64,000 bases of DNA from Aquarana catesbeiana (GCF_042186555.1 NC_133326.1:497454063-497518062), one strand, 5' to 3'. Shown: positions 11,451 through 23,855, counted from the stretch's first letter. The notes: generated from the sequence alone by a model not told the origin. A program made the numbers and translations.

Positions 11451-12390
11451 AGGGCATTTGTGCTGTGCCAGCAGCCTGATTTAATAACCCTTCAAGCTGA
11501 GCCTTTTAAAAAGCTGTGAATATGAGTCATAAATCACTGGTGAGTGTGTTCTGACCCACAGCAACCAAGCACAATGTGTCTTTCACTGGTTTAAAGAGAA
11601 ACTGTAATGATTTTGGGTGATTTTGGGTCAATTTTTTTTTTCTTAGTTTTTTTTTTTTAGTTTTGAAGTTTTAAAAAATGTTTTAATATTTTTTACTAAA
11701 CAATTTTTATTTTGAAAATAAACTTGAACACTACAAGTTATTCTCATAGCACTATGGCCTAACAAAAGAGACATGAAAGTGTTACTAAACCCACAATAGT
11801 AAAATCAGTCTGTATATGCAGTAAAGCATGCTCGTTATACTCACTGTGGAACCTAAGGGGTTAATCCTGTGCATTGTTTAAAAAGGCTGTTTGATCCTGT
11901 CTTCTCTGATCATCTCCTTCTTCCAGAGTCCCCAATATATCTCCCGATAAGACAGATCCTTTGGAGTCACCCTACACATGCTCAGTTTGGTGTGTATTGC
12001 TAGAGAGTTTTTATTTTTTCTTAGGAGGGTGCATGTGATCAGCAAAGGGCCAAGCACTATCAGACAGAGGGTCAAAGGTCCTGTAGCCTCATAGGATAGT
12101 GAGAGGAGAATGAAAACTCCTCCTGCACCAGGGGTGTCCAAACTTTTTTCAAAGAGGGCCAGATTTGATGAAGTGAACATGTGTGATGGCTGACCATTTT
12201 GCCTGACATTCTTTGAACCATTAAAATTCTGTCTGTGTTCGTCCGAGCACTAATACACTGCCCAACAAGAATTCTCTTGCAAGGAAAAAAATCTTGCGAG
12301 CCACAATAATCCAGCACCTTAGTAGAGAAACAACTGAATAAATACCCGGCTGCAAACGCAGATCACGTATTCATGACCGTGCGATAAAAT

Positions 12391-14108
12391 GTAAACAAGG
12401 AATGCGTTGCGCCTGGGGATGTATCTAAATGTCTATACACCTTAGTGGTATCATGTGAATCAAAATAATAATAATAATAATAAAGTAAAGTGCAGTTTGC
12501 AGAAATAATGGATCTAAGACCAATTTCTGTATTAGACAAACTATATCAACACGTGCAGCAAGGTGCCGTGTGCATTGAATCACAAAGTGCAATATGCCGA
12601 TACTGCGTACCTAAATCATGTGGTATATAGCTATGAAAATATAGATCTAAGAACACATTAAATAAATATATAAAACAACCAAATATAATTCCTTGAATAG
12701 ATGTACACACTTGAAAATATACTATACATATATCACATAAAACCACTGTGGTTATAAAAAGTGATGGGTGAAAAAATAAAAAATAAAATATAAAAGTACA
12801 AATAAACAAATAAATGAATCACTCGTATAGTAAATAAATTGTAATTGTCCTTATTGTGATGTTGAAAATTAAAATCGTGAGAAATCCTCCAATCCAGCAA
12901 TGTGAAGTGACAAAATTCCAACAGAAATCAGTATAATAGTGGTGCTTCAAAGAAAAAGTTCCAGTACTAAATCAAAGGTGCCCAAATCATGCCGTGAGGT
13001 GCTTCGGTGACCCCAATGTGATTGCGCTCACCTTAGAGCGTGTGACACAGTGTTCAGCTGTGTCAATACACGCTTTGGAGCCACCCCTGGGCTCAGTGAT
13101 TAGTAACAGCTGATTCCCCAAACAGATTCGTTATGGCTCCACAAACATCATACCATATAAAAGAGAAAGGCTAATATAGTGTAATACCCCGCAGCACACC
13201 GTATAGCGGGCTCTTTCGCTTGTTATGTTTGGTGCACATGAGCACCTTATAAATGTGAGTACCCCACTGTGGGGATTGGATGTCATTTTAATAAAAATAA
13301 TCTTGCTGTATTACACTATATTAGCCTTTCTCTTTTATATGGTATGATGTTTGTGGAGCCATAACGAATCTGTTTGGGGAATCAGCTGTTACTAATCACT
13401 GAGCCCAGGGGTGGCTCCAAAGCGTGTATTGACACAGCTGAACACTGTGTCACACGCTCTAAGGTGAGCGCAATCACATTGGGGGTCACCGAAGCACCTC
13501 ACGGCATGATTTGGGCACCTTTGATTTAGTACTGGAACTTTTTCTTTGAAGCACCACTATTATACTGATTTCTGTTGGAATTTTGTCACTTCACATTGCT
13601 GGATTGGAGGATTTCTCACGATTTTAATTTTCAACATCACAATAAGGACAATTACAATTTATTTACTATACGAGTGATTCATTTATTTGTTTATTTGTAC
13701 TTTTATATTTTATTTTTTATTTTTTCACCCATCACTTTTTATAACCACAGTGGTTTTATGTGATATATGTATAGTATATTTTCAAGTGTGTACATCTATT
13801 CAAGGAATTATATTTGGTTGTTTTATATATTTATTTAATGTGTTCTTAGATCTATATTTTCATAGCTATATACCACATGATTTAGGTACGCAGTATCGGC
13901 ATATTGCACTTTGTGATTCAATGCACACGGCACCTTGCTGCACGTGTTGATATAGTTTGTCTAATACAGAAATTGGTCTTAGATCCATTATTTCTGCAAA
14001 CTGCACTTTACTTTATTATTATTATTATTATTATTTTGATTCACATGATACCACTAAGGTGTATAGACATTTAGATACATCCCCAGGCGCAACGCATTCC
14101 TTGTTTAC
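12391..14108. repeat. Near-perfect 800-bp inverted repeat (palindrome), 120-bp spacer
   Basis: The left arm 12391-13187 and right arm 13308-14108 are reverse complements with only a few indels, including one extra G near 13482 and one extra TTA unit. They flank a 120-bp spacer. Both arms contain the same chance ORFs in mirror image. Direct copies of ACAAGAATTCTCTTGC at about 12265 and 14107 bound the whole insertion like a 16-bp target-site duplication. The spacer (TGGTGCACATGAGCACC) resembles Penelope-like terminal sequence. Confidence 0.92.
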
Positions 14109-14156
14109 AAGAATTCTCTTGCCTTTGTGGTTGTGTGGTGAAGAGATGAGCTTGGG

Positions 14157-14888
14157 TTTGTTATTTGGAGATATATATCTTTTGTGGCCCCCAACAAATC
14201 CCCGAGCGCTGTTCAGGACTAAGGATGAGCTCGGGCGTGCTATTTGGATATACTGTATTTATCGGCGTATAACACACACCTTCACTTTAAGAGGGAAGTT
14301 TCAGGAAAAAACTAATATTTTAAATAAAGAACTGTGAAGCAAAATAAGGGTCAGTCCCCATCAATGCAGCCTAATCAGTGCCCATCTGCAGCCTCACCAT
14401 TGCCATGAATGCAGCCTCACCATTGCAATCAATGCAGCCTTACCATTGCCATGAATGCAGCCTTACCATTGCCATGATGAATGCAGCCTTACCATTGCCA
14501 TGATGAATGCAGCCTTACAATTTCCATGATGAATGCAGCCTTACCATTGCCATGAATGCAGCCTTACCATTGCAATCTGTGCAGCCTGATCAATGCCCAT
14601 CTGCAGCCTCGGAGGGGACAGGGAGAGGGGCGGGACGAGCGCCGACAGATTACATACGGAAGAATCTCCTATTTACTCGGCGGCCTCTTTAATACAAAGT
14701 CCCGCCTCCTATGATAGACAGAACAGTCGTCCAATGGCAGCCCAGGAGACAGGACTTCCTATTACAGATGCCGCCAAGTAAGCAGGAGATTCTCCTGTAT
14801 GTAATCTGACGGCACCCGTCCCACCCCCTCCGAAGCAGCGCCGATAAATACGCCTGGGGGCCACAAAAGATATATACATATCCAAATC
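14157..14888. repeat. Inverted 35-bp repeat enclosing a minisatellite
   Basis: 'gatatatatcttttgtggcccccaa' near 14165 recurs inverted near 14855-14885, so this part of the hAT has its own terminal-repeat-like pair. Inside lies 'tatttatcggcgtataacacacacc', a repeat motif also mirrored by 'gataaatacgcc' near 14845. Confidence 0.55.
14355..14600. repeat. Minisatellite GCAGCCTTACCATTGCCATGA
   Basis: About ten units of 21-27 bp around ATGCAGCCTTACCATTGCC with ATGA insertions. The unit resembles the CATCAGTGCAGCC repeats at 2115-2225. It is noncoding. Confidence 0.85.
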
Positions 14889-14944
14889 ACCAGGGGAGCC
14901 TAAACCGGAACGCGGGCCGGTCTTTGGACATGCCTGTCCTACAC

Positions 14945-16480
14945 GCTTTAACTAGACACTGATAGAAGACACAAGACTGCTATATACTGCTGATGAGAAA
15001 AGGTATTTAGTAATTTATATTTGCTAAAATAATTGCATTTCCATGTTCTGTGTACTGTGGGAGATGAGATATAGTGATTGCAGGGTCCTGGGTTTAGTAA
15101 CACTTTAATGCAGTGGCTGCCTGTATTGTAGCTCCTTTGCCTGACTGATACTGTGGACTGAGTCGAACAATATAAGTAACTGAGATCCGTCTTTTTATCT
15201 TTGTGTTATTGAGTTACAACAATTTTTTTATTGCCCCCAAAAAAGGAAATGGTGTGCAAAAATCACTTTTTCGTCCCCTTAACTAAAATTAGGCTGGATT
15301 AGGTACTGTAGGTTTTTTTTCTGCTACTTTTAATTCTATTTTTCTTTCTAGACAAAGTATTACTGAACTGTTAAAATTTCAAACAGCAAGTTTTAAAACA
15401 TGCATTTTGTAACCAAAGTTGTATTATAGAAGACAGTCTTTTCTTTGTTCCCAAAAGTCAAGATCTTAGACAAAATGTTACAACAAAGCTGTTCTATGCT
15501 GCAATTTATCTAATCAGTTAAAAACAGACAGCAGTAGTGGAGGAGTCAGGAGAGGAAGAATTCGCACCACAGTTATATTCTGTACATCACCTTGGTATTC
15601 TTGTTTTTTATGTTTTTTTAGGGGGTCATTTTTTATGTTTTTCTTTTTATGCTTAGTTCTGAAAAAGCCTAATTTAACTGTGTATTTATATGTTTGCGAT
15701 TAACCCACTTTCTGTGTAAAGGGGGAGGACTGGAGGTGGGGTTTAGAACTGGAATTGCACTTTGTTAATGAAATGGTCTACTAAAAGCCCAGTCCACCCA
15801 AAAATGATATTTTACTTCTTAGTGAAGCTTTTTGGACTTCCACTGGTTTATTTCATGTTCTGGATACTCCAACAACAAACTTCTCCTGCCAGACTCCACT
15901 ATCTGTCTAGCAATTTTGGGTGTTCTTGTCCACATTTGCCTTTTCCAGATCCCCTTATAATAGGTGCAGCAGGTATTCAGACCTTGGAACTATAGTACAG
16001 GTATCTCCTTGAAGTAGCCCAACTCTCCAGTGTCCACCAGAAACAGTTAGCAGCTGCGTGGACTGACCCTTGAAGCCTTGGGGTTTGATGTTTTAATTTT
16101 GATGATTATACCAAATTCACCTGAGAAATCTTTACCAGAAATCATTGCACAATACTTTTGCGTGCTGTAAGTATTGAGAAATAGCAGTTTGTGTACATAC
16201 AATATTACCACATGTACTGTTCACTGTTTTGGTTCCCATTTTTAATTTTAACTTTCCTTACTTGTAACAAGCTGTAATAAAACATATAACACATGCAATA
16301 AAAAAGCTATCTTCATTTTATAGAAGCCATGTTTAAAGCAACTTTGTCGGATAAAAAAAATAAAAAGTTAAAATAATTTGCCAATGAGGCAGCCAACCAT
16401 GATGATAGATTAGTAGGAATGTGTGGGAGATAGTGGCCATGCTACTGCATTATAAAAAAAAATAATTTAGCCTGGATCAA
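14945..16480. other. Intergenic sequence, no gene recognised
   Basis: AT-rich DNA between the two receptor genes. The only open frames are short, have no recognised domain and lack splice-consistent neighbours. Confidence 0.5.
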
Positions 16481-16796
16481 CTGCTTAACTGAAATTCAGT
16501 AAATACTTAATGAATAGCTCAGCCAATCCCCATATAAATATTCATATGGCGCAGTCTGCGTGACCAAAAATACAAACTGGACAAAAGGAGGAAAAGAGTT
16601 CCAACCAAGAAGGTCACCACTGCAGGACACCATGATTGAATGAAAGTTATATTTATTATAGAAAAATGCACCATAAAAATTACACAGAGATTCCAGAGAT
16701 TCGTGCCTTGGGGCACGTTGCAGCGGCACACACATCCATACACTCCAGCAATCACACCATGTAGATCTAGGTATTATTCAGCAATCACTTGCAGGT

Positions 16797-17005
16797 TAAA
16801 TTCAAGTACTAAAGGGTTAATGCGATTTTTAAGATCCACTGCTATAGTATACATATTCACTGATGTAGTATAGGTACTAAAGAGTTCATGCGATTCTTCA
16901 GATCCACTGCTATAGTTTGCGTATTCACTGATGTAATTCAAGTACTAAAGGGTTAATGCGATTCCTAGGATCCATCGCTATAATGTGCGTATTCACTGGT
17001 GTGGA
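16797..17005. repeat. Three tandem 68-bp repeats
   Basis: Units begin CAAGTACTAAAGGGTTAATG (first and third) or GGTACTAAAGAGTTCATGCG (second). Each ends with GATCCA(C/T)(T/C)GCTATA...GTATTCACTG. They lie inside the Penelope-like element. Confidence 0.85.
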
Positions 17006-17512
17006 TGCTACAGCGCGGCTTCAAATGAATAGAGTCCAGGAAAAAATATTGTATAGGGAGCTGTTAACACAGCACTTCCTTAATCCTGAAACTAATTGGC
17101 AACCAAGTTGATTATAGATGACATCAATCATACTGGCTAATGGTGGCTCACATGTAGTGTGATGACCCTGGTATTAATTCCTGAAATAAATTCCATCATG
17201 TCTGGGGATGGAGTGGGAATTGTGGAGACGAATGCAGTTAGGGTGGGAAATAGGCCGTTCTTGTTCACAGCATGTAAGCCTCAAGTGGAATCCAATTTAA
17301 TACACAGGGGAACACTTGTATCTCACCACCTCCGCCATTACCACTGCCTCATCCACCTGGAGCTTCCAAAACTTGTATGCAGGTAGCAGTTGCTGTCCTA
17401 TTGCGGTTAAACTCAGGACTCTGTCCGGATGGGGTATCTCCACATGCAGTGGAATTAGGGTCCCAGGGTCACTCCTTCATTGCCAAACGAAGACGCATCT
17501 GTTGCACACTAC

Positions 17513-19171
17513 CATACCTCCCAACTTTTTGAGATGGGAATGAGGGACATCTATCAGCAAAAGTATGCAGGCATGGGATGCACCCCTTGCCATGCCCCCT
17601 TAAAGGAAAATTGTACAAAAAAAACAAGATTGGTTAAACCCACAAGTGTGTTTTTTAGCACTATTCCTTTATATTGGTGTAGCGCTGACAACTCTTGTTT
17701 TTAGTCAGAAGTGTGTTATAAAGGTATATGCCATCTAGTGGACAATTAAAAAGGTACAACACTTTTATGTTTCATGATTAAGAGAAGTGACATGGAAGTG
17801 ATTGATTGTTTACTTCTGAACATTAACTATGACCTACCCACAATGCTCCTGGACAAGAGAAGAACTGAACTGCATTGTGGGAGGATATAAAAGAGCTGGG
17901 AGCGGCCATCTTAAGTCTCTTGTTCCTGGGACGCGTGGCCTGCAGCAGGACTCTGTGGGGGTGTGTGTCCCACAGGGTTGCGGCCTACCTTGTGAAGGAG
18001 TGGAGCAGCAGCAAGGATCCTGCCATCGAATCACAGTGTGCTGGAGCAGCAGAAGTGATTGTTCCGAAGGCCCGTGGGGGAGGTAACCGAGGACTCCTGG
18101 TCGTTGGTGAACGGAACAGTGTGACGGCGTGGTGGTGGCTCCATACGGACTGAGAACTGCTGAAACGGAGACATTCATCTGCCCGAATCGCGTGTGGTGA
18201 GAGGGTTAACACCCGGAAGTTTGTTTAATACTACGCACACACTTAGAACTTTTGCAGATGGTTACTAGGACAGATAGTCCCACGGAACAAGTTGAGTTGG
18301 AGAATATTACATTTGCATAGACTACAATATTCAAGAGCTGACATTAGATGTTTGTCTTCTTCGTATAAGAACACTTAATCAGTTTGCTGGATTACAATTG
18401 CCTTTGTGTATTACCTTACACTGCGCAACACTTCAGAAGAACTCTCTGTGGATTACAATTATCATTTCTTAGCTAGCGAAGATTGAAGACGTCAAGACTA
18501 TCTCTTTTACTGCAGGGCCCTGCATCTAGTTACAAAGAGTAGTGACTTTCAGGTTTAGAGCAGGGGGAGCTCCCTGGTATAAATATATATATGTAGTTAT
18601 ATTCTGTGTATGTTATCAATATTGTCATAACTATTTACTATACTGTTACACTACGTTGGTGTGATAGTGTAGTCACTGTAATAACTTTCTATATAAAATA
18701 TATCATTTACCCAAAGAAAGAAGTCATTTTGATTATTACAGAAGTTTGTGTGCAGTGTTGTTATTTCTCCTGCAGGTGGAGCTACAAGCACCCAGGTAGA
18801 GGTAAATATAAGTGTATATCGTGGGTTAAATTTGGTACTAATATCATTACAACCCTGCACTACAGCTGTGTCAAGGGGATTGAACAACTTAAGAGGGGTG
18901 AAGAGAATAGAGGTCAGGCCCAGTAATAAACCAGCATCTCCACCGTGAGTTATTGCTACATTGGCTTTTAGAATTTACAAATGCAGCAATTTACAAATCA
19001 GATGAAAGGTTTAGCACTGGGAAACACTTTTTGATAGATAGAAAGTGCATTTTATATACATCTATATAGATCAGACCAAAATGAGGGACAAATGAGGAGG
19101 AATGAGGGACAGAGGGACATTGCTCCAAATCAGGGACAGTCCCTCAAAATCAGGGACAGTTGGGAGCTATG
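17513..19171 (+). mobile_element. CATACCTCCCAACT-type MITE split by a solo LTR
   Basis: The left end CATACCTCCCAACTTTTTGA and right end GGGACAGTTGGGAGCTATG match the intact copy at 43974-44350. CACTAC occurs directly on both sides (17507-17512 and 19172-19177). Removing 17678-18960 restores a continuous MITE of about 375 bp. Confidence 0.8.
17678..18960 (+). mobile_element. Solo LTR of a Gypsy-like retrotransposon, 1283 bp
   Basis: Starts TGTAGC and ends GCTACA, a 6-bp perfect inverted terminus. It is flanked by TTGG on both sides (17674-17677, 18961-18964). It carries a TATA box TATAAAAG at 17886-17893 and AATAAA at 18925-18930, in the order expected for an LTR promoter and poly(A) signal on the plus strand. 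No second LTR or internal region adjoins it, so it is probably a recombination product. The family assignment rests on LTR form only. Confidence 0.8.
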
Positions 19172-20298
19172 CACTACTAGTCATCAACGTGCTGACGCTG
19201 CATTTCGTCATCTGGACTTGCTAACTTCTTCAGAGCAGGGAGTGGTCTGTGAGATAGACTTAAATAGCGGTCAGGCCGGGTAGTACACCTAATGGCTATT
19301 AGATGTCCTCAGAGCCTACTCCTATAGACAACATTCAGCACATACAAACCAAAGCAGCTGCAATGTACCCCAAGACAACGTTGAGTTGTGGAGGAGTTTT
19401 TTCACTTGGAATTTCTGTGTAATTTTTATGGTGCATTTTTCTATATTAAATATAACTTTTATTCAACCATGGAGTTCTGCAGTGGTGACCTTCTTGGATG
19501 GAACTCTTTTCCTCCTTTTCTCCATGACAATACATTAGCAAGAAATGCCACAGTTTTGCTCATTATAACTGGGCTTAGAGGCTGTTGCAGGTGCATACCT
19601 GCATTCTATACCCAAAACCATTTTTTTTTCTTTTTCAGAACCGGTTTGCTTTAATCTATAAGATGATACTGGTCCACAAGCAACTTAATTAATGAAAGAT
19701 TAATACAAAATGCTATCCTTTATTGAGAGTGTATGTAATTCAAAATAGTGATATATTTTCTTTACCAAATATGGTAACATTATATGTACATTTAAGAAAA
19801 ATATCATGAACATAAAAAATTTTGCTGTAAAATACTACCCATAAAAACTAGTACAGCCATGGGATCTGTTATCTAGAAACACAAAGTCCAAAAATAATTA
19901 CTGATGCTCAATAAAGAGGCCAAACATACAAACATTTTCTCGTATTATCAGTGGTCTCTATTACAACTAAACAGAGCTCAGCACCAATCAGATTGCATTT
20001 AAAAAAAAAATATTTTAAAATTAGGTTTGGGCCAAAGGCAAAGACAATTTTTACAGTGTTACGGTTCATAAATCTTTGTTTTATAATGATTATTTGAAGG
20101 TTGACCCCACCCTATGCCATGGCAAATGTCACATGGTAAGCAACTTCTATTGAGAATTATGAGTCCTTTTCATTAATTGCATTGCTATTGCAGTCTGACA
20201 TTTAAAACTCATAACTAGCTCAGAATGAGAATAAGGGATGGTGTTGACCCTGATGCAGAGGCCATGACTGTTGACACAGACAGGGCTGGAGATTCAAT

Positions 20299-20721
20299 TT
20301 AAAGTGGTTCTAAAGACTTAAGGTTTTTTACCTTAATGCATTCTCTGCGGGCAGCTCCCCCAGTCCCTCCTTATATTTACCCAAACCTGATCTTGATCCA
20401 ACGATGTGCACAAGAGCAGCAGCTCTCTTATTTCTCTCCCTCCTCAAAGGCTCAGAGAGTAAATGTAAATCCCAGCCAATGAGGAGGGAGTGCGGGTGGG
20501 GCCGAGCCGCACTCTGTGTCAATGTACACACAGAACGCAGTTTAGGAGCAAGCCCACACGAGTGCCCCCAGGAGGGGGGAGACAGGAGCGCCGGAGGAGA
20601 CCGAGAAGAAGAGAATTGGGGCTGCTCTGTACAAAACAGTACAAAAAACATTGCACAGAGCAGGTAAGTATGACATGTTTCCTATAAAAAAAAAAAAAAT
20701 ATGGGTTTACAATCATTTTAA
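20299..20721. repeat. TTAA-flanked MITE (TTAAAGTGGTT family)
   Basis: Begins TTAAAGTGGTTCTAAAG and ends GGGTTTACAATCATTTTAA. The ends are imperfect inverted repeats sharing TTAA at each border, as in Kolobok- or piggyBac-type nonautonomous elements. The GC-rich interior yields overlapping chance ORFs on both strands. A better-preserved relative is at 57963-58342. Confidence 0.7.
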
Positions 20722-21214
20722 TTTCAAAGCTGCTCTAGAAAAATGACTTCTTGAATCTGATTGGTTGCAAATGAGCATTGCCTATAATTTAATTTGCTAA
20801 TTATGTTCTGGAAATAGCACTTCAAAGAGTAAAAGTGCCCTTTGTTGGGCAAACATTGAGGGAAGCAAAGATTTCAGATAAGAGATTTCACACCTATACA
20901 TGAATTACCCTTCTAGAAAATTGCACACTACTGACATGAGAACCATCTCTCTCTTCCCATAGTGTGTATATTTAAAGGAAGTTAATGTAAAGCGGAAATC
21001 TGACTCAGTGGAAAGTTCTGTGCATAAATAATGTACAAAACAAAAGACGATTAAAAAAACATAATACACATGGTATTGTTATCATAGAAAGTTGGTTGGT
21101 AATGGTATTGCAGATCTGTAGCTTTAACAGTGGAGCTCTATGTAATATATGTAACACCTTCACGTATGTTTTCCCAACTCATTAAATTATTATTCCATTT
21201 AGATATAATAGATC

Positions 21215-21620
21215 TCTGGCCAAAACATTTTCCGTTCCAGTTTGGACAGGGTAGGAAAAGGTTAGAACCTCTGTTAGCTTTGTGTTGGTGTCTATGTCAA
21301 CACTGGGGAGATTCGCCTTCATCTATTGTCCTGGTGACAACAGGAAGAAAATTAGGAAAAATCAAGCATTTTAATGTTGTATCTGGAAGACGAGCATAGG
21401 TGATATCTTCAAATAATAACAATTGTTTCTATGACACCTGTTAAAATGGAATTTCTCCTCGCTTTCAAGAGATTTCCTCTCACTCTTTGTTGTGTCTATA
21501 GAACAGGAAATGGGTGAAGTCTCCTCAATGGTGGAACAGACAACCACAAAATTGAACGTAGTGAAACCTATACTCTACCCAATATTCTTGAAAAAAAAAA
21601 AGTAAGGGTAGGGCTGGAGT
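21215..21620 (+). repeat. MITE family A copy
   Basis: 'ggacagggtaggaaaaggttagaacctctgttag', then 'tgtctatgtcaacactggggagattcgcc' and an 'acaggaaatgggtgaagtctcctc' segment, match the copies at 100-440 and 49530-49730. Confidence 0.5.
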
Positions 21621-21894
21621 TTTACTTTAATTTAATAGCCAGGTAAAACATTTGTAAGGATGCGTTACAACTTCGTATTATTAATATGTGCTATTATGCA
21701 TATTCAAAATTTTGACAGACATGCTATTTGTAAAGTTTTTCATGTCTGAAATGTCACCGCTTTTGAGCTCTAAACTGTATTCTTCTGTTGTGGACACACC
21801 GGGTGCTGGTCCCTGGAGCCAGTTTATGCTCTGTATAAACACTAGATATGAAACAAAGGCCTGCACGCTGGTAGTATCACTTCCTTAAGCATGT

Positions 21895-22085
21895 TCTATT
21901 GTACACACAGTACATCTCCATCTCAAGAGCCAACCCTCTAATGCGTTTCATCTTTCCAGGCTTAGTCATAGAGACCAAGCCCCGAAGGGTGAAATGAGAT
22001 AGAGGGACAATACTCTAGGTGGAGGTGAGCAAGATGTACTGTTTGTGCAATAAACTTGCTGAATGAAGTCATACTACTAACATGT
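21895..22085. repeat. Penelope-like 3' tail hairpin
   Basis: 'agtacatctccatctcaag' at 21910 and 'gagcaagatgtact' at 22027 are inverted. Between them lies 'taatgcgtttcatctttccaggctta' followed by 'ccccgaagggtgaaatgaga', an inverted GC-rich motif of the kind ending amphibian PLEs. Confidence 0.4.
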
Positions 22086-22114
22086 GGTCCTTTGTTCCTT
22101 ATTTAACACTATTT

Positions 22115-22560
22115 CCACAGTTGAACTCCAGGTAAAGAGTTAATAACTTGCTGAAATACATATAAGGGAGCTGTTTTACCTTCCAAAATATTTTACCCAT
22201 CCAGTCCTGAGAGTTATTCAGCTCTTCCAGACAGATCAGCTAAACTGGTGACCTGATTTTCTCTACTGTAGTTAGAACAATACAGCTTGGCCACCACGTG
22301 CTTCCAGCCTGTGACTGATCAGTAAAAAAGCAGCAGCAGACTGATGAGGTCCTCCCTCTGCTCTCTCCTACTGTCATACTGACAGTACTGTAGTAGAGTC
22401 TGATTGCCCCCTGGTATTGTCTCTTCCTTGCCTATTGTGCTCGCTAATGTTTAGAGTATTACAAGACATTGGCATTTAAAAATACATTTAATGAATCTTT
22501 AAATGCGGAACTGTATTCATTATTGCTTTTTGCTGTCCACCTGGTGTTCAGCTGTAAGAT
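22115..22560. repeat. Ranid repeat family B copy
   Basis: 'gaactccaggtaaagag' and on through 'ctgatgaggtcctccctctgctctctcc' to 'catttaatgaatctttaaatgcgg' is shared with 46420-46760, 46920-47300 and 59770-59960. It is noncoding. Confidence 0.45.
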
Positions 22561-23855
22561 ACCCTTCATATACATTTTTTACTAAAAATGTTACATTGAC
22601 ATTATATCTGGATTCTGCTTTTTACAGTGATTGATATATATGATTGAAATTGCGAATAGATAAATGTGAATATAGATGTCACAAATTTCTCCTATATTTG
22701 TAGTAATAATAAAGTGAATAACAATGGATATGCAAATATTCTTTATCGGCTGAATTGTTTGCTAGAAATATATAGATAGGGTTATAAAGATGCTACAAAT
22801 GATATAAAAACCCAGAAAGTCAGTCACAGACAGACCTAGGGCCTACTTAGATTTGTTACAACAGGGTAAAGCGCATTTCCCTCCCTGCAATAATCTGTAC
22901 TATCTTTTCTTTTCGTTTTTTATTATTTTTTGGCTGACGGTCCAGCCGCCACCATAACATTATATTCCCAAGAATTTTTTTAGTACATATAGAGCTGTGT
23001 ACAAAGCTGCATACAAAGCTGCGTACAAAACTGCATTTACACTCATTTAGCTTTCCATTCACAGATTGATGGAGCTGCAGATTCACTGACTGTTCTGTTC
23101 AGAAGGATAATGCTGGACAGGCAGATTGGTCTATCAGCCACTTCCCTTTTAGGACTGTAAGAAGCCTAGATTTGACTATCTATGTATATGCAAATCTGAT
23201 AGATATAGACTTTTAGCTCAGATGCTGAATATTTAATATTGGTAAAAACAGAAGTGGTCATATAAGAACCATGCATAATAATGCAGAACCCTCATTCAAC
23301 CCCTTCCTCCTCCCTTGCCTTTCGATGTCCAAGTCTATATGTTTGCCACAAAAGTCAGAGGAGACATTTTCTGGCCAATATTTAATATTTAGGATTGTCC
23401 TATAATCATTGCAAAGCTGAGATGTGCTATAATCTCTAGGTAGCATGGATTATACAAACATAAATGCATATTGTACTTTCCCAAAAGTATCAGCAAGATA
23501 AAGTAGACATGTACCCTATGCCCAACTCCTGCCCAAACTGTCCATATTTGGTAAACTATGTCCATTTAACCAAATCACATTTCTTCTGGGACAATTGAGA
23601 AGTTGGGTGATGTTCCCTGTGTCTCCTTTTAAAAACAGTAAAAGATGTCACAAGTTTTTTTCAATTCTAGAAGTGCATTAGTCCTGCCGGCAGCCATATT
23701 AGAAGTAAGGAAAATAAATGGTGGACTGATATACATGACCACTTTGTCTTCTCAGATATCCATACTTTGTGCTTCTGACAGTCTCTCTTGATGCTTTCAG
23801 TACCATTCAATATTTCAACAAAGTAAACGTTGGAATTCATCCATTATATTGCACA
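22561..23855. other. Sequence downstream of PDGFRB, no gene recognised
   Basis: AT-rich, with three short 'tgtacaaagctgc' tandem units near 23005-23035. It may include distal PDGFRB 3'UTR. No domain or splice structure was seen. Confidence 0.4.

Larger units (their letters stand above)
12129..14936. mobile_element. Second hAT element, hosting nested insertions
   Basis: The left end CAGGGGTGTCCAAACTTT at 12129 and the inverted right end CAGGCATGTCCAAAGACC (ending 14936) are TIR-like. Flanks TCCTGCAC (12121-12128) and TCCTACAC (14937-14944) form an 8-bp duplication with one difference. No transposase frame was seen. It contains the large palindrome (about 12280-14108), an inverted 35-bp repeat and a minisatellite. 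Confidence 0.8.
16496..19520 (-). mobile_element. Penelope-like element with inverted terminal copies, interrupted by a MITE and LTR
   Basis: 16563-16690 (CAAAAGGAGGAAAAGAGTTC and on to an AATGCACCATAAAAATTACA stretch) recurs inverted at 19395-19520, as PLE pseudo-LTRs often do. Three 68-bp tandem units follow at 16797-17005. 'tctggacttgctaacttcttcagagcag' at 19212 resembles a PLE 3' tail. The element is split between 17512 and 19172 by a MITE that itself contains an LTR. No reverse transcriptase frame remains. Confidence 0.55.

Noticed and set aside
12546..13950. Two identical 87-residue ORFs in opposite orientation
   Set aside because: They mirror each other because they lie in palindrome arms; AT-rich, no domain, no support as genes.
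14507..14781. Short ORFs rich in Ala/Gly after the 14.4-kb minisatellite
   Set aside because: They fall in repeat sequence within a hAT element and lack homology.
17829..18212. Overlapping ORFs of 75-114 residues on both strands
   Set aside because: They fall in the GC-rich part of the solo LTR just after its TATA box and have no recognisable domain.
20328..20716. Four overlapping ORFs around 20.5 kb
   Set aside because: All are inside a TTAA-bordered MITE; GC-rich interior gives chance open frames.
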